Of a stretch of 64,000 bases of DNA, positions 8,413 through 17,337 are shown piece by piece; position 1 is the stretch's first letter, and every line of letters begins with the position of its first letter. Location of the stretch: contig NZ_LNXS01000037.1 of the NCBI RefSeq assembly GCF_001467525.1, forward strand, positions 32,906 to 96,905, in the 5' to 3' direction. The notes under the pieces are model-generated. The model had not been told where the DNA came from and ran no database searches. It saw only the letters and a list, made by a program, of their open reading frames with translations. The DNA comes from Legionella anisa. Lineage in GTDB: Bacteria; Pseudomonadota; Gammaproteobacteria; Legionellales; Legionellaceae. The position numbers and the translations under genes were made by a program.

Positions 8413-8504
8413 TGTAGCTTGGGTGGAGGCGCACGCCGAAACCCGGGGTTCAGATAAATTTACTGTACATAACCCGGGTTCCGTTGCACTCCACCCAGGC
8501 TACA
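8413..8504. repeat. Family A palindromic repeat, copy 1
   Basis: TGTAGCTTGGGTGGAGGCG at the left and CCACCCAGGCTACA at the right form the arms. Both carry the AACCCGGG core, with a 30-base AT-rich spacer between. It lies between rne and the alcohol dehydrogenase gene. The arms are more diverged than in most copies. Confidence 0.85.
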
Positions 8505-8594
8505 ATTTGAGCCTCCATCGTGTGAATGGTTGCTCCTCTAGTTTTCCTCTTTCCACAACAAAAAATGATTTAATAAAACAAGGAGAGTTTTTAA

Positions 8595-9641
8595 ATGATA
8601 CCCGTCAAAGGCTATGCTGCTCAAAGCGTAAAAGCGCAACTCACCCCATATTCATTTGAGCGCCGCGATGTTGGAAAAAATGATGTACTCATTGACATCC
8701 ATTATTGCGGCATTTGTCATTCAGACATTCATCAAGTGAGAGATGAATGGGGCGGCTCTTTATTTCCAATGGTTCCAGGACATGAAATTATTGGTGTGGT
8801 CAATCAAGTAGGTTCATCTGTTACCAAGTTTAAAGTAGGTGATCCTGTTGGTGTTGGTTGTTTTGTTGATTCGTGCCGACAATGTGAAAGCTGCCATGAA
8901 GGAATGGAGCACTTTTGCGAAAAAGGAATGACTCTAACGTATAACAATATTGAGCGAAATAGCAGTAATCTTGCTCAGGGTGGCTACTCTACCAAAATTG
9001 TAGTGGATGAAAATTACGTCCTGAAAATTCCTAAAAACTTACCTATGGACGCGGCAGCACCTCTTCTTTGTGCAGGAATAACACTTTATTCTCCTCTTAG
9101 ACATTGGCATGCTGGTCCTGGAAAACGCGTGGGTATTTTAGGTTTGGGAGGACTTGGACATATGGGGGTCAAATTAGCCCATGCAATGGGGGCAGAAGTA
9201 ACCGTATTGAGTCATTCACTGAATAAAGAAGCGGATGGCAAACGTATGGGTGCTGATCATTTCTTTGCAACTTCGGATCCTGAGACTTTTCAAAAATTAA
9301 CTAATTATTTTGATCTGATTATCTGTACTGTTTCCGCTAAAATCGATTGGAATGAATACATCAAATTACTGAAACGTGATGGAACCATGGTTGTGGTTGG
9401 AATCCCAGAAGAATCCATCCCAATTAATCCATTTTCCATGATATCCAGACGAAGAAGCTTGGCTGGATCGATGATTGGAGGCATTAAAGAAACTCAGGAA
9501 ATGCTTGATTTTTGCGGCAAACACAACATCGCATCGGATATTGAATTAATCCCTATACAACAAGTCAACGAAGCATATGAACGTGTCGTGAAAAGTGATG
9601 TTCGCTATCGTTTTGTTATTGATATAGCGTCTCTATCATAA
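8595..9641 (+). CDS. Zinc-dependent alcohol dehydrogenase, YahK/cinnamyl-alcohol-dehydrogenase type
   Basis: The 348-residue product belongs to the medium-chain dehydrogenase/reductases, which interconvert aldehydes and alcohols with NAD(P)H. Catalytic zinc ligands: C41 and H42 in GICHSD, and GHE at 62-64. Structural zinc cysteines: [15 protein letters not shown] at about 94-108. The nucleotide-binding motif is GLGGLGHMG at about 185. Length and motifs fit the YahK/CAD branch, which usually uses NADPH and accepts many aldehydes. AGGAGA lies 8 bases before the ATG. Family A repeats lie on both sides, so it is probably a single-gene transcript. The physiological substrate is not known. Confidence 0.9.
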   Translation: MIPVKGYAAQSVKAQLTPYSFERRDVGKNDVLIDIHYCGICHSDIHQVRDEWGGSLFPMVPGHEIIGVVNQVGSSVTKFKVGDPVGVGCFVDSCRQCESCHEGMEHFCEKGMTLTYNNIERNSSNLAQGGYSTKIVVDENYVLKIPKNLPMDAAAPLLCAGITLYSPLRHWHAGPGKRVGILGLGGLGHMGVKLAHAMGAEVTVLSHSLNKEADGKRMGADHFFATSDPETFQKLTNYFDLIICTVSAKIDWNEYIKLLKRDGTMVVVGIPEESIPINPFSMISRRRSLAGSMIGGIKETQEMLDFCGKHNIASDIELIPIQQVNEAYERVVKSDVRYRFVIDIASLS

Positions 9642-9698
9642 AAAAACTCTATTGGCGACTTCTCCCGTACAAAAGGGATCTTTTACATTGTTGGACTC

Positions 9699-9760
9699 AG
9701 TGTAGCCTGGGTGCAGCGCAGCGAAACCCGGGTTCCGCTGCGCTGCACCCAGGCTACACT
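9699..9760. repeat. Family A palindromic repeat, copy 2 (minimal, spacer-free)
   Basis: A nearly perfect 62-bp palindrome. AGTGTAGCCTGGGTGCAGCG is mirrored by CGCTGCACCCAGGCTACACT around the AACCCGGGTT core, with no spacer. It lies between the convergent alcohol dehydrogenase and DUF1328 genes. A decayed half copy (CCGGGTTTCGCTGCGTACCA) is at about 9811-9837. Confidence 0.9.
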
Positions 9761-9834
9761 ATACGGACTATAGGTGAGTGTGAGAGTATTTTTAGAACAA
9801 TTTTCGTTCCGGGTTTCGCTGCGTACCATCCAAG

Positions 9835-10017
9835 TTACGGTACAGCAGTAAGTGATGCTGTTCCAAATAAACTCAAAATTAAAAATGCCAGAAAAATAAT
9901 AATAAACAAAAAGAAGAGCACTTTGGCGATACTGGTAGCCGTTGACGCAATCCCACGAAAACCAAATAAGCCTGCGACAATGGCGACAACTAAAAAGATG
10001 AGCGCCCACTTTAACAT
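9835..10017 (-). CDS. DUF1328 (YtjA-family) small membrane protein
   Basis: The 60-residue product has two predicted helices, about 3-24 and 30-54. It carries the family's conserved segments [20 protein letters not shown] and GIA...AKVLFFLFI. The family is widespread in proteobacteria and its function is unknown; stress-linked expression has been reported for some members. A GGGAGA site lies 6 bases before the ATG. It ends inside the decayed half-repeat near 9835, so its last residues may have been altered by that repeat. Confidence 0.88.
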   Translation of the reverse strand: MLKWALIFLVVAIVAGLFGFRGIASTATSIAKVLFFLFIIIFLAFLILSLFGTASLTAVP

Positions 10018-10090
10018 AATGATCTCCCTATCTAAAAATAAGATAATTCTTACTTTTGATTATAGCTGAAAAAAATATACGCAATGGGCT

Positions 10091-10172
10091 TGTAGCCTGG
10101 GTGCAGCGAAGCGGAACCCGGGATGAGCTGCTACAATATCCCCAGGTTCCGCTTCGCTGCATCCAGGCTACA
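10091..10172. repeat. Family A palindromic repeat, copy 3
   Basis: Left arm TGTAGCCTGGGTGCAGCGAA, right arm ending CATCCAGGCTACA. Both arms carry A at the variable position (GCGAAGCGG). It lies between DUF1328 and the end of ankH, both on the minus strand. Confidence 0.9.
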
Positions 10173-10202
10173 TCTATGTTTTTTAATAAAAAAATTTGAA
10201 AA

Positions 10203-11606
10203 TCATAAATCCGTGGCAACAGGGTTAACACCAATATTAGGATTAATGCCGCAGTCATCGAGAATTTTAAGTAAATTATTACCTTTTTTTGTTAATCGTT
10301 TAATGCAATATTCTTCAAGATAACTTTTCAAAATGTACTCATAATCAGGGAGAGTTAAAATTTTAAGTATTTTCTCCGCCATTTCTAAATGCCGTTTGTT
10401 TGCATAATTACATGCTTGAAATAAAACGCCCCCTAACATTGCCGCGATACTTGCTTTACGCATAGGGTTCGCCAAATAAAAACGCTGGATGCATTCATCT
10501 ATAGCTCGTTCTTTATCCCACGCTACCCACTCATTATAAAAGGCCATGGCAGGGTCCGAAGTAAAAAAACTGCTGTGTTCCAATCCTTGAATCGCATAGG
10601 CAACTGCCACAATTGCTTGTATATTGGCCCAAGAACAATTGCCGCTGATTTGTGAGCTAATCGGCATTCTTGCCACCGGAACCAAACCTAATTGCTGATT
10701 GATCTGCTGGTGAAAATAACGTCTTGCTTGTTTTTTATAAAGAAAATTTTGTAAAAACCGTGCATTGAGTGCTTCAGGAGAAGTAATTTTATAGATATTA
10801 ACGCTTCCCTCCTGCAGGCTATTTTCACCTCGATCAATTTTAGCCCACCATTGACCAAAGCGAATAAACCCCATAGCATGGCCACGGCTTGCAGCTGGAA
10901 GAATTAACATAGGCGCTTTTAAAGCCTCATTCAGCCTCTGCATATGTTGTTTATCCAGGAAAGGCAAGTGCTGATATTGTAAAAGCTCTTCTGCAAGCAA
11001 AAATGCATCCATAATGACATAAGCTAACGGAAAATACTCGCGCAAATGACGGGTTGAATAACTGTTGATAAAACGCCTTAAGGCATCTCTTATTACTGCA
11101 ACAGTAAATTCAAGAATGAATCCTTCATAGTCCAGTTCAATAAATTCACCCTTGGCATTGACTATATCTACATCGCCTTGTAATTCAAAACGATGTCCAA
11201 TCAACTTGCCATTAATAAAATCAAGGGCAAAATCGAGCTTGGCTCCATTTTGATAGAGTAAGTGTTTGAGTGTTTCTTGATTGCGTAATACAGGATAAAC
11301 CAAAATAGAAAGCCCATTACGGGTATAAGCATTGGAATCTGCACCATGATTTAATAACAACTGCGCCATCGCCACATCATTATTATCTACAGCCCAATGC
11401 AAAGGGGTACGCCCTGTTACATCTGCTTTATTCACGTCAACTTTGCGCGCAATTAATTGCTCTGCAATTTCAATTTGACGCGTAATGGCACACTCAATTA
11501 AAGGCGTAAAACCGTATTCATCGATGTCATCTAATGATTCTCCTGCCCGAAGGTAAGCTTCAAAATCAGGCATTCGATGACTGATTATGTCACTTGCTAT
11601 TGTCAT
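10203..11606 (-). CDS. ankH: AnkH-type ankyrin-repeat Dot/Icm effector
   Basis: A 467-residue protein with four N-terminal ankyrin repeats (about residues 28-125: GFTPLIECA, GRTPLHWAVD, NGLSILVYP). A middle domain and a helical C-terminal domain follow. The published AnkH (LegA3) structure, as I remember it, has four ankyrin repeats, a cysteine-protease-like domain and a C-terminal helical part in about 460 residues, so length and order agree. The middle domain shows H243 (RGHAMGF), D258 (KIDRG), Q319 and C324 (QISGNCSWAN). AnkH is a core effector reported to bind host LARP7. The ATG lies 2 bases after the stop of the Smr-like gene, so the two are coupled. The name rests on memory and length, not on an alignment. 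Confidence 0.75.
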   Translation of the reverse strand: MTIASDIISHRMPDFEAYLRAGESLDDIDEYGFTPLIECAITRQIEIAEQLIARKVDVNKADVTGRTPLHWAVDNNDVAMAQLLLNHGADSNAYTRNGLSILVYPVLRNQETLKHLLYQNGAKLDFALDFINGKLIGHRFELQGDVDIVNAKGEFIELDYEGFILEFTVAVIRDALRRFINSYSTRHLREYFPLAYVIMDAFLLAEELLQYQHLPFLDKQHMQRLNEALKAPMLILPAASRGHAMGFIRFGQWWAKIDRGENSLQEGSVNIYKITSPEALNARFLQNFLYKKQARRYFHQQINQQLGLVPVARMPISSQISGNCSWANIQAIVAVAYAIQGLEHSSFFTSDPAMAFYNEWVAWDKERAIDECIQRFYLANPMRKASIAAMLGGVLFQACNYANKRHLEMAEKILKILTLPDYEYILKSYLEEYCIKRLTKKGNNLLKILDDCGINPNIGVNPVATDL

Positions 11607-11608
11607 TA

Positions 11609-12373
11609 CTAAGGACCTCTAGGTTTAGGTGTATTAGTGAATTTTGGCATATGGCCTAAACGCAGTTGTTTTTCTTGTTCCTGATTGCGTCGTTCATTAT
11701 CGTATTCTCGTCGCGCCTCAGTATTTAATGGGGGTTCAGGGTTTAAAGGAGAGTCAATGCCATCAAAACGCTGACTGTCTAGTGCTGGATGTTGCAAAAT
11801 ATTATTTTGCAATTCACCTTCAGGGCCGGGCTGAGCCTCATAGTCAGAGTGTTCCCGAGCTTTCACTAATGCGATCCTTCGCTCCCCTTGCTGTTCGGCC
11901 AAACGTCTCTGTCGTTCCATAGCCTTAGTTTCAGCAACTAAAAAGGAAGTACTTTTTTCGATGCGCGTTGGTTTCGGAAGATCCTGTTTTGTTTTAAGCA
12001 AAACATACACCGCGCCAATGCCGCCATCTTTAGGTTGTGCGCTGTGAAAAGCCGCAACCTCTACAATTTGCGGCAACCAGTGATTGATTAAATTCTTTAG
12101 TAGAGGAAGAGTATTTTTAGGACCTTCTACGCCATGAACAATGAGTACGCACTGTTTATTATTTTTCACCTTCTTTTGAATAAATTCCAACAAAGAATTA
12201 CGGGCACTCTCTGGCTGTAACCCGGAAAGGTCCAGCTTTGCGTCCCAGGGTATATATCCTGTTTTTAATTCATGATACCGTTTCGCAGAAACATTGGGAG
12301 TAACATAAGATAAAATACTACTCGCAAGAACCGGCTCTTCGATATCATCGGTTAAATAATATTCATTTAGCAT
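11609..12373 (-). CDS. Degenerate Smr-domain protein with long charged tail, upstream of ankH
   Basis: Residues 1-130 are clearly paralogous to the Smr protein at 15785-16348. They share the ILSY start, IPWDAKLDLSGL against IPWEARLDLHGL, and FHSAQPKDGGIGAVYVLLK against FHSALPKDGGSGAVYVLLK. The two active motifs of Smr nucleases are changed: DLHGL is DLSGL (48-52) and HGKGG is HGVEG (80-84). Residues 140-254 form an extra hydrophilic, E/R/Q-rich, probably disordered tail ending NTPKPRGP. The gene is coupled to ankH. Loss of the motif histidine suggests it is not a nuclease. A binding or effector-related role is possible but only inferred. Confidence 0.8.
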   Translation of the reverse strand: MLNEYYLTDDIEEPVLASSILSYVTPNVSAKRYHELKTGYIPWDAKLDLSGLQPESARNSLLEFIQKKVKNNKQCVLIVHGVEGPKNTLPLLKNLINHWLPQIVEVAAFHSAQPKDGGIGAVYVLLKTKQDLPKPTRIEKSTSFLVAETKAMERQRRLAEQQGERRIALVKAREHSDYEAQPGPEGELQNNILQHPALDSQRFDGIDSPLNPEPPLNTEARREYDNERRNQEQEKQLRLGHMPKFTNTPKPRGP

Positions 12374-12478
12374 ATTTTCAAAAATTCAATAGTATTAATA
12401 GAAGTATAACTTAGGTTGTAAAAAGTAGGAGATTTTTTTAAACGACCTGTTAATTGATCAAAATACTATATTAGTAAC

Positions 12479-12571
12479 GTAGCCTGGGTGCAGTGCAGCG
12501 TAACCCGGGTTATGGAAGCGTGTTGTTTATCCAGAAACCCGGGTTACGGCTTCGCCTGCACCCAGGCTACA
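12479..12571. repeat. Family A palindromic repeat, copy 4, with ACACTAC tail
   Basis: Left arm GTAGCCTGGGTGCAGTGCAG, right arm of the beta type (TTACGGCTTCGCCTGCACCC). The spacer (TATGGAAGCG...TTTATCCAGAAA) is the reverse complement of the spacer in the copies at 49551 and 51883. Three tandem ACACTAC units follow at 12571-12591. It lies between the end of asd and the start of the degenerate Smr gene. Confidence 0.9.
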
Positions 12572-12603
12572 CACTACACACTACACACTACGGCACCAAA
12601 TAA

Positions 12604-13626
12604 TCACAAAAATTCTCTTTGCAAAATTTCAGCAATTTGCACGGCATTAGACGCAGCACCTTTGCGAATATTATCTGCGACTACCCACAAATTTAATCCA
12701 TTTGGATGTGAAATATCTTGTCGGATTCGACCAACAAATACTTCATCACGACCTATCGCATTTTTTATTGCAGTTGGATAACTTGCTTTACTCACATTAT
12801 CCACCACTTTAACACCTGGAGCTTTAGAAAGAATTTGACGCGCCTCTTCAGCAGTTAAAGGTTTTTTTAGTTCCAAATGAATGGCTTCGGAGTGTCCATA
12901 AATAACGGGTACTCTAACCGCTGTAGGATTGATCATAATACGGTCATCTTCCATAATCTTACGTGTTTCCCACACCATCTTCATTTCTTCACGGGTATAA
13001 CCATTCGCTTCAAATTGATCAATATGCGGGATCGCGTTAAACGCAATTTGCTGAGGATAAACACTAACATTGGCAGGTCGGCCATTCAAAAGATCCCCCA
13101 CTTGTGACACCAACTCACTAATGGCTTTTTTTCCAGTACCCGAAACAGATTGATACGTCGCGACATTAATCCGAGTAATTCCTGCTGCGTCATACAAAGG
13201 CTTAAGGGCAACTACCATTTGAATCGTAGAGCAATTGGGGTTGGCAATAATACCTCTCTTTTTATATTCAGCAATGCGATGTGGATTAACTTCTGGAACA
13301 ACCAGAGGAATATCCTCTTCATAACGAAAACAAGAACTGTTATCGACAACCACACATCCGCTTGCAGCAGCCTTAGGCGCATATTCTTTAGATACAGAAC
13401 CACCTGCTGAGAATAAGGCAATATCGGCCTTGCTAAAATCGAATTCAGCGAGGTCTAAAACGTCCAATTGCTTATTTTTAAACGCTACCGTTTTACCTAC
13501 AGAACGAGAACTAGCCAATGGATAAAGAGTCTTTATAGGAAAATTTCGCTCTTCCAATACAGTTAAAAAAGTTTCACCCACTGCACCAGTAGCGCCAACT
13601 ATGGCGACATTTAATTCTCTGCTCAT
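12604..13626 (-). CDS. asd: Aspartate-semialdehyde dehydrogenase
   Basis: Reduces aspartyl phosphate to aspartate semialdehyde with NADPH, feeding lysine/diaminopimelate, threonine and methionine synthesis. The N-terminal nucleotide motif is GATGAVGETF (residues 11-20). The active-site cysteine is C132 in ANPNCSTIQ. The substrate-binding histidine lies in VIYGHSEAIHLEL. The 340-residue length is normal for the gram-positive/Legionella-type Asd; E. coli Asd is longer. It is 26 bases downstream of aroC on the same strand, so prmB-aroC-asd probably form one transcript. Confidence 0.96.
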   Translation of the reverse strand: MSRELNVAIVGATGAVGETFLTVLEERNFPIKTLYPLASSRSVGKTVAFKNKQLDVLDLAEFDFSKADIALFSAGGSVSKEYAPKAAASGCVVVDNSSCFRYEEDIPLVVPEVNPHRIAEYKKRGIIANPNCSTIQMVVALKPLYDAAGITRINVATYQSVSGTGKKAISELVSQVGDLLNGRPANVSVYPQQIAFNAIPHIDQFEANGYTREEMKMVWETRKIMEDDRIMINPTAVRVPVIYGHSEAIHLELKKPLTAEEARQILSKAPGVKVVDNVSKASYPTAIKNAIGRDEVFVGRIRQDISHPNGLNLWVVADNIRKGAASNAVQIAEILQREFL

Positions 13627-13652
13627 TCTTAACCTCTTCTGTATTAGGCAAA

Positions 13653-14714
13653 TTACTTATTAATTAATGCCTTATATCTCAAATAATGGTCCATTAACAC
13701 TAAAGCCATCATTGCTTCGGCAATAGGAACAGCTCTAATTCCTACACAAGGATCATGTCGCCCCTTAGTTACGACGGTCACTTCATCGCCAAAAACATTG
13801 ACCGTTTTTCCTGGGGTAATAATGCTTGAAGTAGGCTTTAATGCAATACTAACTTCTATATTTTGCCCCGTAGAAATGCCCCCTAGAATTCCACCCGCAT
13901 GATTGCTAAGAAATCCCTGACGTGACATTTGATCGCGATGTACTGAACCTAACTGATTTACTGCTGAAAATCCTGCACCTACCTCAACACCTTTAACTGC
14001 ATTAATAGACATCATCGCATAAGCTAATGTTGCATCCAGTTTATCAAATACAGGATCGCCCAATCCTACCGGTACATTTTTAGCGATTACGTTTACTCGA
14101 GCACCTACTGAGTCCCCTTGTCGCCTTAAGTTCTCAATAGCATCAGCAAGATCCTGAATTTGAGTATTATTAGGGCAGAAAAAAGGATTATTATTAATTT
14201 CTGCTTCATCTGCAAAGTGCAAAACCAAATCGCCCATTTGCTGTAAGTAACCCACGATTTCCAGGTTTAGATGACGTTGTAAATACAACCTTGCAATTGC
14301 TCCAGCCGCTACACGCGCTGCGGTTTCGCGTGCGGAAGATCGCCCACCGCCACGATAATCTCGATGGCCGTATTTATGATGATAAGTAAAATCTGCATGC
14401 CCCGGACGAAATAAATTTTTGATTTCTTCATAATCCCGAGATCGTTGATCGGTATTATGAATTAACAAGGCAATAGGCGCACCTGTAGTTTTACCTTCAA
14501 AAACACCCGAAAGAATTTGTACCTTATCCTCTTCTCTGCGTTGTGTAGTGTATTTGGATTGTCCAGGCTTGCGTTTGTCCAGATAAGGTTGGATGTCTTC
14601 TTCTCGCAGCGGCAGCCCTGGAGGGCAGCCATCAACCACACAACCAATAGCCGGGCCATGGCTTTCACCAAAAGTGGTTACTGCAAATAAAGTTCCAAAT
14701 GTATTACCGGACAT
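13653..14714 (-). CDS. aroC: Chorismate synthase
   Basis: The last step of the shikimate pathway, converting EPSP to chorismate with reduced FMN. Family signatures: [18 protein letters not shown] near residue 12, the [12 protein letters not shown]...[18 protein letters not shown] block (about residues 105-140) and the C-terminal [18 protein letters not shown]. The 353-residue length is normal. The start overlaps the end of prmB by 11 bases, so the two are coupled. The prmB-aroC pairing is common in gammaproteobacteria. Confidence 0.97.
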   Translation of the reverse strand: MSGNTFGTLFAVTTFGESHGPAIGCVVDGCPPGLPLREEDIQPYLDKRKPGQSKYTTQRREEDKVQILSGVFEGKTTGAPIALLIHNTDQRSRDYEEIKNLFRPGHADFTYHHKYGHRDYRGGGRSSARETAARVAAGAIARLYLQRHLNLEIVGYLQQMGDLVLHFADEAEINNNPFFCPNNTQIQDLADAIENLRRQGDSVGARVNVIAKNVPVGLGDPVFDKLDATLAYAMMSINAVKGVEVGAGFSAVNQLGSVHRDQMSRQGFLSNHAGGILGGISTGQNIEVSIALKPTSSIITPGKTVNVFGDEVTVVTKGRHDPCVGIRAVPIAEAMMALVLMDHYLRYKALINK

Positions 14715-15621
14715 TAAAGTACTCTTCTAGTTGTTGCTTTGTTAATAAAAACACACCATGGCCACCATGACTCATTTCAAGCCAGGTGAAAGGGACATGG
14801 GGATACGCCTCACATAAAGCGGTTTCACTATTCCCCACTTCCACAATCAAAATGCCCTGTTCATTTAAATAATCATGGGCATTATGGAGAATTGCTTCAA
14901 CAATAGCCAGTCCATTATTACTTGTTTCCAAAGCCAAAACAGGCTCATGACGAAACTCATCAGGCAACGTTTGCATTTCTTCCTTACCTACATAAGGAGG
15001 ATTACTGACAATTAAATCATAGCCTACTTGAGGCACTTTCGAGAAACAATCTGACTCAATTAAAGTAAGTTGGTCCTCAACACCTAACTGTTCGCGATTA
15101 ATTGCAGCAACGGCAAGTGCTTCGCTGGAAATATCAACTGCATCAACCTCTGCTTCAGGAAAAGCGTAGCAACATGCTATAGCGATGCATCCGCTGCCAG
15201 TACACAAATCCAAAATACGATGTACTTTATTCGCATCACACCAGGGAGAAAATTCATTTTTGATAAGCTCGGCGATTGGCGAGCGAGGAATAAGAACGCG
15301 TTCATCTACATAAAACGGAATATCACAAAAATAGGCTTCTTTTATCAAATAGGGAACAGGTACTCGTTGATTAATGCGCTTTTCCAGTTGCTGATATAAA
15401 TGTTTTTTTTCACTTGCAGTTAAACGTGCATTAAGCCAGTTTGGCTCTAAGTCATAAGGTAAATATAAGCTTCTCAGAATCAATGAATGCATATCATCCC
15501 AAGCATTATCGGTGCCATGACCATAATACAAATTCGCATTAATTGCGCAGGACACGCTAAAACGTAAAAAATCCAGAATTGTAACTAATTCTTCCGTTTC
15601 CTTAAGTATATAATTGCTCAT
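14704..15621 (-). CDS. prmB: Ribosomal protein L3 glutamine methyltransferase
   Basis: PrmB N5-methylates a glutamine in the GGQ-like loop of ribosomal protein L3 using SAM. The 305-residue protein has an N-terminal helical domain. It then has the SAM motif [13 protein letters not shown] (about residue 140) and the catalytic NPPY motif in [12 protein letters not shown] (about 200). The start [20 protein letters not shown] and length separate it from PrmC, which is present separately at 38753-39559. First gene of the prmB-aroC-asd set. It diverges from the Smr gene across 163 bases. Confidence 0.94.
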   Translation of the reverse strand: MSNYILKETEELVTILDFLRFSVSCAINANLYYGHGTDNAWDDMHSLILRSLYLPYDLEPNWLNARLTASEKKHLYQQLEKRINQRVPVPYLIKEAYFCDIPFYVDERVLIPRSPIAELIKNEFSPWCDANKVHRILDLCTGSGCIAIACCYAFPEAEVDAVDISSEALAVAAINREQLGVEDQLTLIESDCFSKVPQVGYDLIVSNPPYVGKEEMQTLPDEFRHEPVLALETSNNGLAIVEAILHNAHDYLNEQGILIVEVGNSETALCEAYPHVPFTWLEMSHGGHGVFLLTKQQLEEYFNVR

Positions 15622-15784
15622 TGGGTGTTAATTCTCATTCAGAAAAAGTACAAATTGTACCCTATGTTAATCAACAAAAGTAGTAACCTCAGGTAGCAAA
15701 AGTCTAACTCAACGCTTTGCTTATTCAAGCAGCCCAACAACCTGAGTTATACTTCAATTATCACTTAATTATTTCCAGTAAAAA

Positions 15785-16348
15785 ATGGCTGATGATTTTC
15801 TATCCGACGAGGACAAAGCCCTGTTTCGCGAATCCATGCGTTCGGTAAAACCATTAAATGAAAAAACAAAGCGGGTAAATGTTGAGACGCCCAAGCCTTC
15901 GATTCAGCCTAAAAAAAATAAATCCCTGGAAACCCCAGGAAAAAAAGAATATTACTTATCGGATATGATTGTGGATACCGTTTTTTCTGAAACCATTCTG
16001 TCCTATGCCCATCCAAGTCTTTCCAACCAGCATTTTAAAGCATTAAAATATGGAAAAATCCCGTGGGAAGCCCGCTTGGATTTACATGGTTTAAAAAGTG
16101 AAAAAGCCCGGGATATTTTATGCCAGTTTATTCAAACTCAGGCGGAAAACAGCAAAAAATGTCTCCTCATTATTCATGGTAAAGGAGGCTATCTCGGTGC
16201 TCCTCCTGTGATTAAGAATTTATTGAATCGATGGTTACCTCAGCTGGATGAAATCTTGGCATTTCATAGCGCTTTACCCAAAGATGGCGGAAGTGGAGCG
16301 GTTTATGTACTGCTTAAAAGAAGAAAAGATCGATCTCCAAAATCGTAG
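15785..16348 (+). CDS. Smr-domain endonuclease-type protein (SmrA/SmrB family)
   Basis: The 187-residue product begins with the DEDKALFRESMRSVKPL segment typical of gammaproteobacterial SmrA/B. Intact Smr motifs follow: DLHGL at 99-103 and HGKGG at 131-135, then LPKDGGSGAVYVLLK. In E. coli, SmrB cuts mRNA between collided ribosomes. The divergent neighbour prmB modifies L3, a translation-related context. The stop codon TAG (16346-16348) lies inside the left end of a family A repeat (GTAGCC), so the repeat fixes the C-terminus. A diverged paralogue is upstream of ankH. Confidence 0.9.
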   Translation: MADDFLSDEDKALFRESMRSVKPLNEKTKRVNVETPKPSIQPKKNKSLETPGKKEYYLSDMIVDTVFSETILSYAHPSLSNQHFKALKYGKIPWEARLDLHGLKSEKARDILCQFIQTQAENSKKCLLIIHGKGGYLGAPPVIKNLLNRWLPQLDEILAFHSALPKDGGSGAVYVLLKRRKDRSPKS

Positions 16349-16428
16349 CCTGGGTGCAGCAGAGCAAAATCCGGGATTTTAATGAACTTCTTTATTCCCG
16401 GGTTTCGCTCCGCTGCACCCAGGCTACA
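16345..16428. repeat. Family A palindromic repeat, copy 5, supplies a stop codon
   Basis: Left arm GTAGCCTGGGTGCAGCAGAG, right arm TTTCGCTCCGCTGCACCCAG. The first bases GTAG contain the TAG stop of the Smr gene, so the repeat starts inside a coding region. Confidence 0.9.
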
Positions 16429-16453
16429 TTAGAGTTCTTGTATTAGCGGTGAA

Positions 16454-16560
16454 TTTTTCTTTAGTACAAGGCGTAACCGTTTCGAGGAGCGGAGTTTACA
16501 GGAGTAAATAAGCACCGGAGAAACGGTTGCAACGCAGCAATAAAGTAAAAGGCGCCGGTT
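16454..16560. repeat. Structured spacer with AACCGTTTC/GAAACGGTT inverted repeat
   Basis: A perfect 9-bp inverted repeat (16475-16483 and 16520-16528) encloses GAGGAGCGGAGTTTAC...AGCACCGG. It is followed by GCAACGCAGCAATAAAGTA. The wording resembles a dispersed Legionella/Coxiella-type element that I recall (GAGGAGCGGAG...GAGCACCG). A fragment, GCGAGCACCGAAGC, is at 34718-34731. The rest of 16429-16651 holds no gene. Confidence 0.4.
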
Positions 16561-16651
16561 ATGCAGAACTCTATTTTAATAGTTCCTTTACTTGCGTTAA
16601 GACCTCATTCTGGGGATAATTCGCTACATTAATAAAATATCAAGAGAGAAC

Positions 16652-17071
16652 ATGGAACATTTAGGTCAATTTATCATGAATCATTGGCAGCTATGGCTCA
16701 CCTTCATTGTGATTTTGCTGCTCATCTTTATCAACGAGCTGGTTACCCAAAAAAAGAAAGCAAAAGAGCTGACGCCCCAGGCTGCTGTTGATTTGATCAA
16801 TAATGAAAATGCTGTAGTCATTGATTTGCGCGACAAAGAAGCCTTTAAACAAGGACATATCATTGACTCAATCAATGCCAAAAGCGAAGATTTTGAACAG
16901 CAAAAAATGGATAAGTATAAGAATATACCGATCATTCTGATCTCTGTACGATCTTTTGAAGCGCAAACCCTTGCCAGCAAAATTCGCGCCCAAGGTTATC
17001 AACCTCATGTACTTAGTGGTGGGATTGCTTCCTGGCAAAATGCTGAGTTACCCCTAGTTAAAGGAAAATAA
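16652..17071 (+). CDS. Membrane-anchored rhodanese-like protein (YibN type)
   Basis: 139 residues: one N-terminal transmembrane helix (about 12-29, WLTFIVILLLIFIN), a KKKAKEL stop-transfer stretch, then a rhodanese domain (about 40-135) with VIDLRDKEAFKQGHI and VLSGGIASW. The usual catalytic cysteine position reads ILISVRSFEAQT, with serine in place of cysteine, so it is probably not a sulfurtransferase. The order rhodanese-grxC-secB-gpsA equals E. coli yibN-grxC-secB-gpsA. It is 4 bases from grxC, so the two are co-transcribed. YibN-type proteins have been linked to the Sec/YidC insertion machinery in recent work; for this protein that is inference. Confidence 0.88.
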   Translation: MEHLGQFIMNHWQLWLTFIVILLLIFINELVTQKKKAKELTPQAAVDLINNENAVVIDLRDKEAFKQGHIIDSINAKSEDFEQQKMDKYKNIPIILISVRSFEAQTLASKIRAQGYQPHVLSGGIASWQNAELPLVKGK

Positions 17072-17075
17072 AATT

Positions 17076-17330
17076 ATGGCTGAAGTGATTATCTACAGTA
17101 CTGCCTATTGCCCGTACTGTGTCAAAGCCAAAGAGTTATTACAACAAAAGCACACTTCATTTACGGACATTCGTATTGATTTACAACCGGAATTACGTGA
17201 TGAAATGATCACTAAAAGCGGCAGACGTACTGTACCGCAAATTTTCATTAATGGCCAACATATTGGTGGCTGCGATGATTTATATGCCCTGGATGCGCAG
17301 GGAGAACTCGACCCATTACTAAGAGGATAG
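17076..17330 (+). CDS. grxC: Glutaredoxin 3
   Basis: An 84-residue dithiol glutaredoxin with active site CPYC (residues 12-15). The cis-proline loop is [10 protein letters not shown], and GGCDDLYAL is the glutathione-binding end. It reduces disulfides and glutathionylated proteins in the cytoplasm. It lies 4 bases after the rhodanese gene and 7 bases before secB, a conserved operon. Confidence 0.97.
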   Translation: MAEVIIYSTAYCPYCVKAKELLQQKHTSFTDIRIDLQPELRDEMITKSGRRTVPQIFINGQHIGGCDDLYALDAQGELDPLLRG

Positions 17331-17337
17331 CAATATC

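Noticed and set aside
12571..12591. ACACTAC tandem repeats considered as a CRISPR or microsatellite locus
   Set aside because: Only three 7-base units with no spacers; a minor slippage product at the end of a family A repeat.
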